From NCBI GenBank assembly GCA_009746045.1, contig RPFO01000104.1, forward strand, positions 5,910,895 to 5,974,894: a DNA stretch of 64,000 bases, given 5' to 3'. This document shows positions 1 to 10,410 of the stretch, piece by piece. Position numbers and translations under genes: made by a program. Source of the DNA: Mesostigma viride (Eukaryota > Streptophyta > Mesostigmatophyceae > Mesostigmatales > Mesostigmataceae). Position 1 is the stretch's first letter. Each line of letters opens with the position of its first letter. The notes under the pieces are model-generated. The model worked only from the letters and a program-made list of their open reading frames with translations. It did no database searches and had not been told where the DNA came from.

Positions 1-360
1 AGATTCCTTCCAGGCCTGCATGGTGGGCCGGCAGCGCTGTTGCTGCGTGTAGTTTTGTGATGTATAGTTAGTTGTACCTTGTGCCGCTGGCGTGATCCTT
101 GGATGTCTGTGTCAGATTACTATTAATTTCTTCAGGGTTATTCTCCCAGTCATCGGTTTTTTCCTTATGTTGCATGCCTATCTCACCTTCGTAATCTATC
201 ATTCTCAATGAATATATGTATTTGTTTGCAGCTGTCACCAAAAAAATACCAAAAATACCAGGATCTTTTCTTGAATTCTATGAGATGTTTCTGACCTATG
301 TTGAAAGTTTCATACCAAAAATCGCATGTTTAATAGGTTTGCCACGTGTCATCTGATTAC

Positions 361-406
361 AACGCGATACATCACGTTCTAACCCTACAACGCGATGTAT
401 CGCGTT
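361..406. repeat. Twin 18-bp palindrome element
   Basis: Two near-palindromic 18-mers (361-378 and 389-406, AACGCGAT...ATCGCGTT type) are separated by a 10-bp spacer, CTAACCCTAC. The same layout with a related spacer occurs at 21812-21857, and a half copy at 18134-18151. Function unknown; a small hairpin or MITE-like element is one possibility. Confidence 0.55.
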
Positions 407-411
407 GTAAA

Positions 412-478
412 AAAATACGGGTTGATGCTCCGTGACTCCCCATGCAACGGGAGCACGAGTTTAATTAATTAATTCATT
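412..478 (+). mobile_element. Retroelement 3' end remnant with hairpin and ATTA tail
   Basis: TGCTCCGTGACTCCCC, then ACGGGAGCACGAG, form an imperfect stem-loop followed by TTAATTAATTAATT. The same block ends the LINE fragment at 11482-11534, so this is a 5'-truncated insertion consisting of little more than the 3' tail. Confidence 0.6.
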
Positions 479-971
479 AATGCGTGCACACAGGTCCCAT
501 TGTGCTGCATGGTTGTCTAATTGATACAGGTCCCATGCATGTTTCTTTGTACACATGTTCTGATTAGTTCCCATTGCAGTTCCTTGTGTACGTTCTGAAT
601 TTTTTTTTTTCATTATTTCATATAAATTGAAATTATGATACACATCACATGCAAGGCTGTTGCTTGCGGCCCACTCCAGTTGAACGCATGCTTATTCCCT
701 TTAAAACCAAAAAAAGATCCAAAAACCGCAAGGTCACTTGACGTCCAACTATGTCTCAACCACAAGGGCAAGGTCATACTGCCCTTACCACCAATATGCT
801 GTGCGCATGAGCACAGAATTCCCATAATGAACTATTTACGGTTGGATCCGGTGGTAGACGACCATGCACTGCGTTCTCCAACTGTAGTACTCATATAGGC
901 CTAACCACGCAATCCTCCGCTTGCTCAGTTTTGTCGCGTCACATCCGCAGACTGCTAAACCATGAACAGCG

Positions 972-3900
972 CTACCGGTCCTCATGCCATTCCAGATCAT
1001 TCTCCCCTTCCACAAAGTTATCATCGGGCGACACGGTGACACTGTTCACCAGGCGCTGTGCCCGGATCGTCTCCAACAGCGACGACGCCCTCCCCACCGG
1101 CTGCAACCGCGTGCCGTTATTAGTAGCCACCAGCACGGTGAGCTCCGTCACCTCCTTCCCAGCCGACACCGCGACCGTGTCATTTCCTGAGGACCCTGCC
1201 GTGCCATTACCTGGCGTCGCATCCGGGACAGCCGTCGCATTTGCCCCGCCAGTGCCGGTCGCAGCCACCGGACGGCGCACGAGGGCCGCAGACAACTGCT
1301 TGGGCGGCGCGGGCACAAACGGCCCTAGCCCCTTGCCGTGGCACCCCGTGTTGCCGCAGTGGGTGATCATTCCGCTCCCTGCCAGGGACCGTATGAACGC
1401 GTTCTCGCAGCCAAAGCAGTGCACGGGGTTGCCCTGCGAGCGGCCGCCCATCCCACGGTAGTACTGGTACCGAGTCTTGACCTTGCCGTCCACACCGAAA
1501 CCGTACGTGGTCACGTGGGAGCACGTGCTCAGCAGCCTGCCAGGTGGCGCCACGCAGCGAGGGGGCGGCGGCTAGTCAATAACGCGGTGTTAGTGGCGCC
1601 ATGAGCGAGAAAAGCGGCAGAAAGAAACAACACTACATAAAAAGTGAATGGAGGTCGCCTTAGGCAAGGTCTTGGGGACATAGGGCAAGGGCACGTGCGT
1701 TGTGGGTGAACCCTGGGTATGCCCCTTCCCTCAGGCTCCAGGACCCGCCGCTACATTCTCCCAAACCGGCGCCTCTAAATGAGTTCCAAACCTATCTGGG
1801 GCCACTGGACCATGTGGGGCAGCCCTACTGCATTTCCGCTATGCATTTGCTATTTGTCGAAGCTTTATTACGCCCACAGTAGTTGCTAGACTCTTCCAGT
1901 GAGCAGTTTAATTGAACCTGTGGCCTGCCTTTGGAAGGAAGGAAGGAAGGAAGGAAGGAAGGAAGGAAGGAAGGAAGGAAGGAAGGAGGGAGGGAGGGAG
2001 GGAGGGAGGGAGGAGGGAGGGAGGGAGGGAGGGAGGGAGGAGGGAGGGAGGGAGGGAGGGAGGGAGGGAGGGAGGGAGGGAGGGAGGGAGGGAGGGAGGA
2101 GGAGGGAGGGAGGGAGGGAGGGAGGAGAGGGAGGGAGGAGGAGGGAGGAGGGAGGGAGGGAGGGAGGGAGGGAGGGAGGGAGGGAGGGAGGGAGAGGGAG
2201 GGAGGGAGGAGGGAGGGAGGGAGGGAGGAGGGAGGGAGGGAGGAGGGAGGGAGGGAGGGGGGAGGAGGGGGAGGGAGGGAGGGAGGGGAGGGAGGGAGGG
2301 AGGAGGGAGGGAGGGAGGAGGGAGGAGGAGAGGAGGGAGGGAGGGAGGGAGGAGGGAGGAGGGAGGGAGGGAGGGAGGAGGGAGGGAGGGAGGGAGGGAG
2401 GAGGGAGGAGGGAGGGAGGAGGGAGGAGGGAGGGAGGAGGAGGGAGGGAGGGAGGGAGGAGGGAGGAGGGAGGGAGGAGGGAGGGAGGGAGGGAGGGAGG
2501 GAGGGAGGGAGGGAGGGAGGGAGGGAGGAGGAGGGAGGGAGGAGGAGGGAGGGAGGAGGGAGGGAGGGAGGGAGGGAGGAGGGAGAGGGAGGGAGGAGGA
2601 GGGAGGGAGGGAGGAGGAGGGAGGAGGGAGGGAGGGAGGGAGGGAGGAGGGAGGGAGGGAGGGGAGGGAGGGAGGGAGGGAGGGAGGAGGGAGGGAGGGA
2701 GGGAGGGAGGAGGGAGGGAGGGAGGAGGAGGAGGAGGGAGGGAGGGAGGGAGGAGAGGAGGGAGGGAGGGAGGGAGGAGGGAGGAGGGAGGGAGGGAGGA
2801 GGGAGGAGGGAGGGAGGGAGGGGAGGGGAGGGAGGGAGGGAGGAGGGAGGGAGGGAGGGAGGAGGGAGGGAGGGAGGGAGGGAGGGAGGGAGGAGGGAGG
2901 AGGAGGGAGGAGGGAGGAGGGAGGGAGGGAGGAGGAGGGAGGGAGGGAGGGAGGAGGAGGAGGGAGGGAGGGAGGGAGGGAGGGAGGGAGGAGGGAGGGA
3001 GGGAGAGGAGGGAGGGAGGAGAGGGAGGGAGGAGGAGGAGGGAGGGAGGGAGGGAGGAGGGAGGGAGGGAGGAGGGAGGGAGGGAGGGAGGGAGGGAGGA
3101 GGAGGGAGGGAGGAGGGAGGGAGGGAGGGAGGGAGGAGGAGGGAGGGAGGGAGGGAGGGAGGAGGAGGGAGGGAGGGAGGGAGGGAGGAGGAGGGAGGGA
3201 GGGAGGGAGGGAGGGAGGGAGGGAGGGAGGGAGGAGGGAGGGAGGAGGGAGGGAGGAGGGAGGAGGGAGGAGGGAGGAGGGAGGGAGGAGGGAGGGGAGG
3301 GAGGAGGGAGGAGGGAGGAGGGAGGGAGGGAGGGAGGAGGAGGGAGGGAGGGAGGGAGGGAGGGAGGGAGGGAGGGAGGGAGGGAGGGAGGGAGGGAGGG
3401 AGGGAGGGAGGAGAGAGGGAGGGAGAAAGGAAGGAATTAATGAGCGAGTGAGTGGGTGAGTGGGTGAGTGGTGAGTGAGTGAGTGAGTGAGTGAGTGAGT
3501 GAGTGAGTGAGTGAGTGAGTGAGTGAGTGAGTGAGTGAGTGAGTGGGTGGGTGGGTGGGTGGGTGGGTGGGTGGGGGGGTGGGTGGGTGGGTGGGTGGGT
3601 GGGTGGTGGGTGGGTGGGTGGGTGGGTGGTGGGTGGGTGGGTGGGTGGGTGGGTGGGTGGGTGGGTGGGTGGGTGGGTGGGTGGGTGGGTGGGTGGGTGA
3701 GTGGGTGAGTGAGTGAGTGAGTGAGTGAGTGAGTGAGTGAGTGAGTGAGTGAGTGAGTGAGTGAGTGAGTGAGTGAGTGAGTGAGTGAGTGAGTGAGTGA
3801 GTGAGTGAGTGAGTGAGTGAGTGAGTGAGTGAGTGAGTGAGTGAGTGAGTGAGTGAGTGAGTGAGTGAGTGAGTGAGTGAGTGAGTGAGGGAATGAATGG

Positions 3901-6900
3901 GAACATATGGTGTCAGCTTTCACGCTTGTGCTGGTTGTCTTAGGAATGAGCGTCCCCAGGGGTTGACCTTGACCATACTGAGACAGGCCAGTGTGTCCAG
4001 ACAGTCCCCTAGCCAGACACAACCCCAGCAGGGGGTAAGATACTGAGTATTGACGTCACCACCGTTGCACACTATCATCGCGGCAGGTAAAGTCACGGCA
4101 GGCCATAGATCCACACGGGCCACACACAGAAGGCGTAGAGCCATTAATTAGCACGTAGACTGTGTCATAAGCCACACATAGATGCCTGTACTACTCAGCG
4201 ACCGCCACATTCACATCCACACAGCCACCATGCGGAAGAAGCAGCAGCAGCAGCCATACATCCACACAAGCCACCGATATGCGCGCACTCACATCAGCAC
4301 GGCCACGAGCCGGCATGTTCATCAGCCGTGTATTCCCAAATGCCAGCCACACTCACGTCCCACCAAACATCTGGTTATGGCTACATCAGTGCCCAGTTAC
4401 TACATCCAGTCAGTTCTGGCTACATCAATAACCAGAAGCCTGCACTCACATCAGCACGGCCACAAGCCCGGACGTGGGCGAGCGCCCGCCCTTATACTTG
4501 CGGTGCGAGAGCCCCATGCAGGTGCGGAACTCGGTGAGCACGGCCTGCGAGATGTGGACGAGCCCGTGGTGGAGGGAAAGCACGGTGTGCCGCTGGTGCA
4601 GGTGCCGCCAGAGGGCGGTCATCGCGGGCACCGTGTCGTGGCCGCAGCGCGACGAGATGAGCGTCACGTCCTTCTCCAGCGGCAGGTGGCTGTTGTGGGG
4701 CCGCACCGCGTACTTCCGCGTCCACAGATGGTTGAGGAGGCGGAACGTGGTCTTGCTGCCCACCTGCAGGGGGGGAGAGGAGGGTTAAGGGGGTTTAGGG
4801 GGGGGGGGGGGGGCGGGCTGCATAAGCAGAGTTATGGGTCTGGAGTGTTGGTCTGGTGTGTTGGTATGGAGTGTTGGTCTGGTGTGTTGGCTTGGTGTGT
4901 TGTTCTGGTGTGCTGGTTTAGTGACTTGGTCTAATATGTAGCGTATGTTACTCGCGCACGCTGCTCGTGTTACTCGCGCACGCTGCTCGTGTTACTCGCG
5001 CACGCTGCTCGTGTTACTCGCGCACGCTGCTCGTGTTACTCGCAAACGCTACTCGTGTTACTCACTCACAGTAGGGACGGTGCCATGTCCACAATGTCAT
5101 CCATCGGATGATCTGGATTACCCCAGCGCCGCGAGGAAAACGCGTTATGTTAAAGACATCCCGTTTTTATCGAGGGCATGCCCGCCTGGGTCCCTGCGAT
5201 GGCACAACATGACCAGAAACCAATCCCCTTGCACATTGCACCATTGACACTGCCATGGATCCTGCGGTTGACATCTCGCTTAGAAGCTTGCGGTCATGAA
5301 ACAAAGGCAGATGGGGAGCGCGTTGTCAAGAAGCCGGCAGACGCATCATCGCACCCACCAAGCACATACCGCTTCCGCTGGTGATGGCGATTGTTGGTTG
5401 ACTTGCTTAACTACAATACTCACCATATCGCGTACCATGCTTAGACCTTACGGCATGCCAACAGACGCCGAATCAAAGGTGCGCGCATATGGAGAACGGG
5501 CCAAGGTACGCTACTACGTGAGAACCCACCTTGTCCTTGAACCCTGACGTCGGTGCCTGGTTGATGCGGAAAACCACGTCGTGGCTGTCGATGTCAGCCC
5601 CATAGTTTGTGTGCAGCAGGCTACCGCTGTTGCCGACAACTGCGCAGCGGTTCCACTTGTGCCGGTCGAACACCGCCGCCCCGCTCTTGGGCATGGTGAA
5701 GCGCAGCTGCTTGTACGCCTCGGGCAGGTGATCCTGCGGCAGCTGGCGATGGAGGAAGCTGTTCATGGGGCTGCAGGCAGACAGATGAAAGAGGAAGCAT
5801 GTTTGAGAATGCACATGCGAGGAAGCACGTTTTAAAACGCACAATGGAGGAAGAACATTTCAGAGGCACTAATGAAAAATACATATAAGGGAACCCGCTC
5901 ATGCTGGCACAGGTGGTGCAGAATGCACGTGCAGATGGAGGAAGAAAAGGAAAAAAGGGAGAGTCCCAATGGGGAAACCAGGTTGAGAGTAAAGTTCATC
6001 CCACCTGTTAAGAAAGCATAGCGAGGAGGCACATTAAAAAAGAATACGGAGGAACCGCAATCTCAGAACATGTTGAGAAAGCACATTGGAGGAGGCCCAC
6101 ATGAGCCATTTTGAAGGCGGACCAATGCAAGAAACTAACTGGGGACGCAAATGGAGGAATCGGGGGAAATGGGTGTGGGTGGGTGGGGGTGGGTGGGTGG
6201 GTGGGTGGGTGGGTGGGTGGGTGGGTGGGTGGGTGGGTGGGTGGGTGGGTGGTGGGTGGGTGGGTGGGTGGTGGGTGGGTGGGTGGGTGGGTGGGTGGGT
6301 GGGTGGGTGGTGCGGCGGGCGGGCGGGCGGGCGGGCGGGCGGCGGGCGGGGTGGGCGGGTGGGCGGTGGGCGGGTGGCGGGTGGGCGGGTGGGCGGGTGG
6401 GCGGGTGGGCGGGTGGGCAGGTGGGCAGGTGGGCGGGTGGGCGGGTGGGCAGGTGGGCGGGCGGGTGGGTGGGTGGGTGGGGTGGGTGGGTGGGTGGTGT
6501 GGTGTGTGTGTGTCGGGGGGGGGGGGGGGGATGCGGGGTTGAGATACATGCTCTCTATGTTATATTAAGGTAGGTTTCAGGGGCACTCATCCACAAGCAC
6601 CCGTCCACGAGCACCCATCCATGGCTGCCTAGCAATGCTTGAACTAAGGGAGACCACCCCTTTGGCCTTCCGAGGGGTTGCCTTGGAGATGCCTGCGTAG
6701 CACACCACACCTGCTGCGATGGCGTAGCATGGGGGGCAATATATGTCTTGGTGGGCAACCGATATCTTGGTGGGCATGAACTTCCCTGGCTCCCATGATG
6801 ACTGATGACGGCCACGGCCACCGGATGCACCCACCCACAGAACAAGCTAACCAGCGAAAAGCGCGCCAGCAGGACAACACAAGCAGCACGGGGGCCAGCG

Positions 6901-8042
6901 ACAAACGCTCACGCATGGGAACCAGGGCACAATGACCAGGGACAGCCAGAACGACGACCAGGCAGGATGCCAGCTTGGCAGAACACAGCCACCAGGGGGG
7001 CCAGCATGACACAACACAACCACCGCGGGTGCCACCATGGCACAACACAACCACCACGAGGGTCAGCATTGCCCACTCACTCGAAGCTGTAGTTTGCGAG
7101 GAAGATGGGGAACAGCTTCATTGGGGGGTACTGCTTCTTGCTCAGCTTGGAACACACACGCATCGCCTGGCACTCGGCGTCGCAGTGCTTGTGCGCAAAG
7201 AACCCAACGACACGCGTGCCGTTGCCAGGTGGCGGCTTGGCACGGCCCAGCCAGAAATCCACGTCCTCAGGGTCCGGCTCCTCGTGTTCCTCCATCTCCA
7301 CCTCCTCCCCGTCCAGTGGGGTCTGGCCGGCCAGACGGTCGTCCACGGACTTAAACTCGTGGGGGAGATCTACGAGCACGTCAGGGTGGTCATGGTCGAT
7401 ATCTGCAGGGTGGACCGGGTCGGTGACATTGCTAGCCTTTCCGGATGATGCCTGGCTGTTTAGTAACGAGACGCCGGTCAAGGTCCCGTTGAGGGACGCG
7501 GCTCCCGGCGGGGAGGAACCGTCCGCGTCCTCCCCTTCTTCGTCTCCGGAACCGCCCTGCATGATGCGTCTCGCCCGCTCCATCTCCTTGGCGTAGTCGA
7601 AGTCGATCTCCTCCTCTTTATCATCAATTTCGAAGACGACGTCTTGGACCCCTCTGTCCCGCCCCCATCCGCGCTTGGAGCGCGTGTCGAATGCCAGGTG
7701 CATGCCATCCGAGTCGTGGTGTCGCTGACCCATGAGCAAGTCGTGCCACCGGGTCGCCATTGGCAGGCGGTACTGCGTTACCGAGTAATGGTGGCTGCCA
7801 CCATCCATAGCTATCTGGAATCGGAAAACCATCGTCACGACACATGCAACCGCTAGAGCAAGCAATGACTGCCATCGAAGACATCGCCGACTGAAATCCG
7901 CAGCAGCGCGTTTGAGGATGGCTCGCCGCATCCGGCTGGCGATGGCAGAGGCCGTTTCGGCCGCTTCCACCCGCTCATGGTGCTCATGGTGTACCGTCGT
8001 CCTCATTGGTGTTATTTCTGAACACAGAATTACATCTACCAA
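972..8042 (-). CDS. GT29 sialyltransferase-like glycosyltransferase (4 exons)
   Basis: Exons on the minus strand: 8042-7081, 5770-5530, 4763-4450, 1536-972. All have GT donors and AG acceptors, and the phases join exactly (962, 241, 314 and 565 nt; 693 aa). The N-terminus has one hydrophobic segment (about residues 54-73), fitting a type II Golgi membrane protein. Sialylmotif L starts near residue 362 ([11 protein letters not shown], then [10 protein letters not shown]) and continues across the exon 2/3 junction into [10 protein letters not shown]. Motif S-like sequence is [11 protein letters not shown] plus [10 protein letters not shown] across the exon 3/4 junction, followed by RYQYY where animal enzymes have a His-Tyr-Tyr type motif. 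The C-terminal ~150 residues are Gly/Thr/Ala-rich with several Cys and are not recognisable. Plants have GT29 proteins without proven sialic-acid transfer, so donor and acceptor are unknown. The start could be a later in-frame Met (for example residue 13). Introns 1 and 3 carry huge simple repeats. Confidence 0.85.
1931..3430. repeat. ~1.5-kb GGAA/GGGA microsatellite in GT29 intron 3
   Basis: The array begins as (GGAA)n to about 1985, then runs as (GGGA)n interrupted irregularly by GGA units to about 3430. On the gene's sense strand (minus) it is a continuous polypyrimidine tract (TCCC). Long Ser/Leu/Pro and Gly/Arg/Glu reading frames across it are artefacts of the repeat. Confidence 0.97.
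3436..3890. repeat. GAGT/GGGT microsatellite in GT29 intron 3
   Basis: A tetranucleotide array of GAGT blocks with an internal GGGT block (about 3541-3700), directly following the GGGA array. On the sense strand it reads ACTC/ACCC. The two point-mutation variants are segregated into blocks, as expected of slippage or unequal exchange. Confidence 0.97.
4130..4449 (-). repeat. Degenerate copies of the GT29 exon 3 end in intron 3
   Basis: The exon 3 end and donor site read on the plus strand as ACTCACATCAGCACGGCCAC (from 4446). This is repeated almost exactly at 4286-4313, with weaker copies around 4206, 4337, 4375 and 4413. The start of the intron therefore appears built from duplicates of the exon-intron junction. 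Confidence 0.6.
4840..5067. repeat. Two minisatellites in GT29 intron 2
   Basis: 4840-4925 is a degenerate GGTCTGGTGTGTTGG-type array. 4946-5067 holds five or so tandem 22-bp units (core TTACTCGCGCACGCTGCTCG), the last with changes. A poly-G run at 4798-4813 (poly-C on the sense strand) lies just upstream of the exon 3 acceptor. Confidence 0.85.
5771..6170 (-). repeat. GAGGAAGC-motif minisatellite next to GT29 exon 2
   Basis: On the plus strand the exon 2 5' edge contains GGAGGAAGCTGTTCATGGGG. From 5785 to about 6150 the intron repeats degenerate ~28-30-bp units starting GAGGAAGC, GAGGAAGA or GAGGAGGC, each followed by an AT-rich stretch and GCACA. The units look derived from the exon edge on the acceptor side. 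Confidence 0.55.
6171..6535. repeat. GGGT/GGGC microsatellite and poly-G in GT29 intron 1
   Basis: A (GGGT)n block is followed by GGGC and mixed GGGCGGGT units, ending in a pure G run at about 6517-6530. The sense strand is C-rich (ACCC/GCCC). Gly/Val/Trp-rich frames over it are artefacts. Confidence 0.95.
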
Positions 8043-8998
8043 TGCTCAATGTAGCTGGCTATGGCTCCCGGCAGCACTTATCATCATATGCTGAATCATT
8101 GAAGAATGCAACACGACAGCTGTAAAGGACAATATGGGCCTACCGCATATGGCATTGCATCAAAGAGCCGTGCATTTCGTGCCCACCAAGTTTCTTGGGT
8201 CAGTAGCGGGAATCTTTAACAACGCGGGTATTGCTTCAAAGGGCGGCCATAGGTGGCCATCTGCACCAACGCTCGCAGAACGAGCGGGGCGTGAGGATGT
8301 ATCTTACTTTTCATGGCAGCGACTGCCTGCCGGGGTCTATCCGCAGGTGCACAAAAGCTATCAGCAGGTTCAAGTCTATTTGCTCCCTGCATGACTTTAC
8401 AGTACTGTATTGGTGCCCTGGAATCTCACTACAGTACAGTAAGTGACTGACGCCGGTCATCATCAAGCCCAGACAGGAGATCCGGGGTTGATTTAAATCC
8501 GGTACTTATGGTCAGTCGGTCAGTCAGTTGGATCCCACGCCGGTCATACTGTACGGTAGGATCTTATTGAAACTGTACTTTCTACACTTGCGATTTCGGT
8601 CAGGTACGGGAAGCCCGAGGCACGGCCGGGTGCGCGCGGTGGCATCAGCTTGCCAAATGCCAACATGCCAAATACCACTGCGGCCATGGCATGTTTTTGT
8701 GGTCTCCTCCAGAAACCCAGGCGAATGCTACGTCGTGATCCCTGAAAAAGTGGACAGTTAAATACTTGCAAATACGTCTGCTTCATAAGCAATAGCTACA
8801 AGCGCCAGCCATTTTACTGCGGATTGGACGCCCGAGAGTTTTGAATTGGCTTAGGCTATTGGCGGACTGACTAATGGCGGCAGAAGCAGTTTAACTGAAG
8901 CTTTTTCTCAAAGGGTGGCATTTTATTCCCTTTCTTACAAAGGTCAATCTCAATTTCACAAGGGATACCATGCCTTCAAGGGGCTAATTTTGAGTGAA
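8043..8998. promoter_or_regulatory. Divergent intergenic region between GT29 and the SCI1-like gene
   Basis: No gene is visible. GT29 starts to the left on the minus strand and the SCI1-like ORF to the right on the plus strand, so about 0.95 kb probably holds both promoters. Around 8400-8560 short direct repeats of GGTCAGTC and CGCCGGTCAT flank an inverted AGTACTGTA/TACAGTA-type motif. No recognised core promoter element can be assigned. Confidence 0.4.
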
Positions 8999-9544
8999 AT
9001 GCCGGCCTCGACGTCCTCAGACAGTGCCAGCGAAGACAAGAAGGAGCGGAAAGCTCGCCGAAAACGAGACAGCAGCCCGTCGTCAAGTGATAGCGACAGC
9101 GACTCTTCTGAAGATTCCAGGAGAAAGTCTCGCAAGCGAAAGAGGGAAAGGTCATCTGGGAAAGGAAAGAGAAGAGCGAGCTCGTCGGAGAGCAGGTCGG
9201 ATTCCTCCGGCGACAGCGACAGCAGCAGCAGTAGCAGTGACAGTGATTCCGATCGCGGTAAAGGGAAGCAACGGCGAGACCGCAAAAAAAAGAGCAAGAA
9301 GAAGGACCGAAAGAAGCGGAAAGACAAGGACCGGAAGAAAGAGAAATCTAGCAAATCTTCCAAGGGGGATGGCAAGAAGCCGGGCCCTGTGCAGCTCTCC
9401 AAATTCCTCGCAGAAGATGGCGGTACAAAGCGCAGCATAATCTCGGGGAAAAAGATCAAGATGAGCGTGGAGAAAACAAAGGAGGATGTCCAGCAAGAAG
9501 CCAACCGTAGCCAGCTCTTGCGGTTCCTCAACGCGAGTTACTAA
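8999..9544 (+). CDS. SCI1: SCI1-like Lys/Ser-rich nuclear protein
   Basis: A single uninterrupted ORF of 181 aa from the ATG at 8999; an in-frame upstream ATG at 8915 would add 28 residues of unremarkable sequence. About 125 residues are low-complexity Ser/Asp blocks alternating with Lys/Arg blocks, typical of splicing-speckle or nucleolar proteins. The C-terminal ~50 residues are ordinary sequence: VQLSKFLAEDG, then RSIISGKKIKM, then KTKEDVQQEANRSQLLRFLN and ending NASY. This end matches my memory of plant SCI1 (stigma/style cell-cycle inhibitor 1), a small nuclear protein that also ends in LLxFLNASY. The role here is inferred as nuclear; cell-cycle involvement is known only for flowering-plant relatives. 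No intron seen. Confidence 0.7.
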   Translation: MPASTSSDSASEDKKERKARRKRDSSPSSSDSDSDSSEDSRRKSRKRKRERSSGKGKRRASSSESRSDSSGDSDSSSSSSDSDSDRGKGKQRRDRKKKSKKKDRKKRKDKDRKKEKSSKSSKGDGKKPGPVQLSKFLAEDGGTKRSIISGKKIKMSVEKTKEDVQQEANRSQLLRFLNASY

Positions 9545-10167
9545 ACGGTCGTCTTTGCCCGTACCAATCACTGAGAGCAGCAAAAGGGGGGCATGGCTGC
9601 GCAGGTCCATGGCTGCATTAGTTATGTCTGGGATTCTTCGTGAAGCTTTTACAAAGATTCCATTTCAGATTGCAATCGTGGTCACAATGTATCTCATCAG
9701 CAAGTGGTGCCACGATGAGCTACCAACTGCGCTCCCACGAGCACGCAATCAAAGACAGTCATGCGGTCCAGGGAAGAGGGGATCATAAAGGCGGCATGGC
9801 TGATTGCTCGGTTCCTCCCCTTCCATGGCTGCTTGTCTGGTTAGACCGTGGGCGCACATGATGTCGTGGTGTCCACGGCCAACTGGACGTAAGCAGTTGG
9901 GCGCTCATGACCTTGGCAGCAAGCGGCACGATGCGCGCGTGTGTGTTTGGTCAACAAACGGGCTGTCCCGCCCCGAACAATGACGTCTGCATTAATGACT
10001 TAATTTTAAAGGTGACTGGGTCTTCATGCCTGGTATCAATCAGAAAACCTGGTATGCTTGGTATGCTTGTGCGGGAGCTGGTGGATGCTTCCTCATAATG
10101 AGTACTATTAATTAATGTGCGTTGGACCTCCCATGCTCCATAGTGTACTGGCATGTTCACAGCCACG
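9545..10167. other. Gene-free stretch after the SCI1-like gene
   Basis: It presumably contains the 3' UTR of the preceding gene. No protein family, RNA gene or strong repeat is recognised; the short ORFs look random. Confidence 0.4.
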
Positions 10168-10410
10168 AACTAACATTAAAAATTAAAATTAAATTCTAAC
10201 ATGACTCCGTGGAGAGATCATGAAGCACGTATTTCCTTTCTTGATGGATGGAGGTGAGCGAAGCCGCGAAATCTAACTAAGCTAACTCTAAGCTAATCTA
10301 GAAAATCCTAGGTGTCTACTGGTGCGAGCAAGATGTCCTACGAATGCTATCCTACGCTGCCTAACCTCGTCCGTAATGCGAGGCATACCCTTATACAACG
10401 CCGCATCGTG
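10168..10410 (-). mobile_element. LINE 3' fragment (minus)
   Basis: It begins at an AT-rich tail (AAATTAAAATTAAATTC), followed by a degenerate hairpin (GACTCCGTGGAGAG) and GATGGATGGAGG, as in the 3' UTRs at 51575 and 53500. On the minus strand the peptide RITDEVRQRRIAFVGHLART matches the region downstream of the reverse transcriptase in related copies. It joins an oppositely oriented LINE fragment at about 10410. Confidence 0.6.

Larger units (their letters stand above)
1..971. other. Gene-free left flank (downstream of GT29)
   Basis: I see no coding region here; the open frames are short and lack recognisable motifs. The stretch holds a twin palindrome at 361-406 and a retroelement 3' hairpin with an ATTA-type tail near 421-478, both described separately. 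The GT29 3' UTR on the minus strand must lie in this area. Confidence 0.5.

Noticed and set aside
1825-4022. Long ORFs of 500-700 aa encoding Ser-Leu-Pro-Pro, Thr-His-Ser-Leu and Gly-Gly-Arg-Glu repeats
   Set aside because: They are translations of (GGGA)n and (GAGT)n microsatellites, open in several frames on both strands, and lie in a GT29 intron.
6034-6573. Gly-Val-Trp or Thr-His-Pro repeat ORFs
   Set aside because: Translations of the (GGGT)n/(GGGC)n array in GT29 intron 1.
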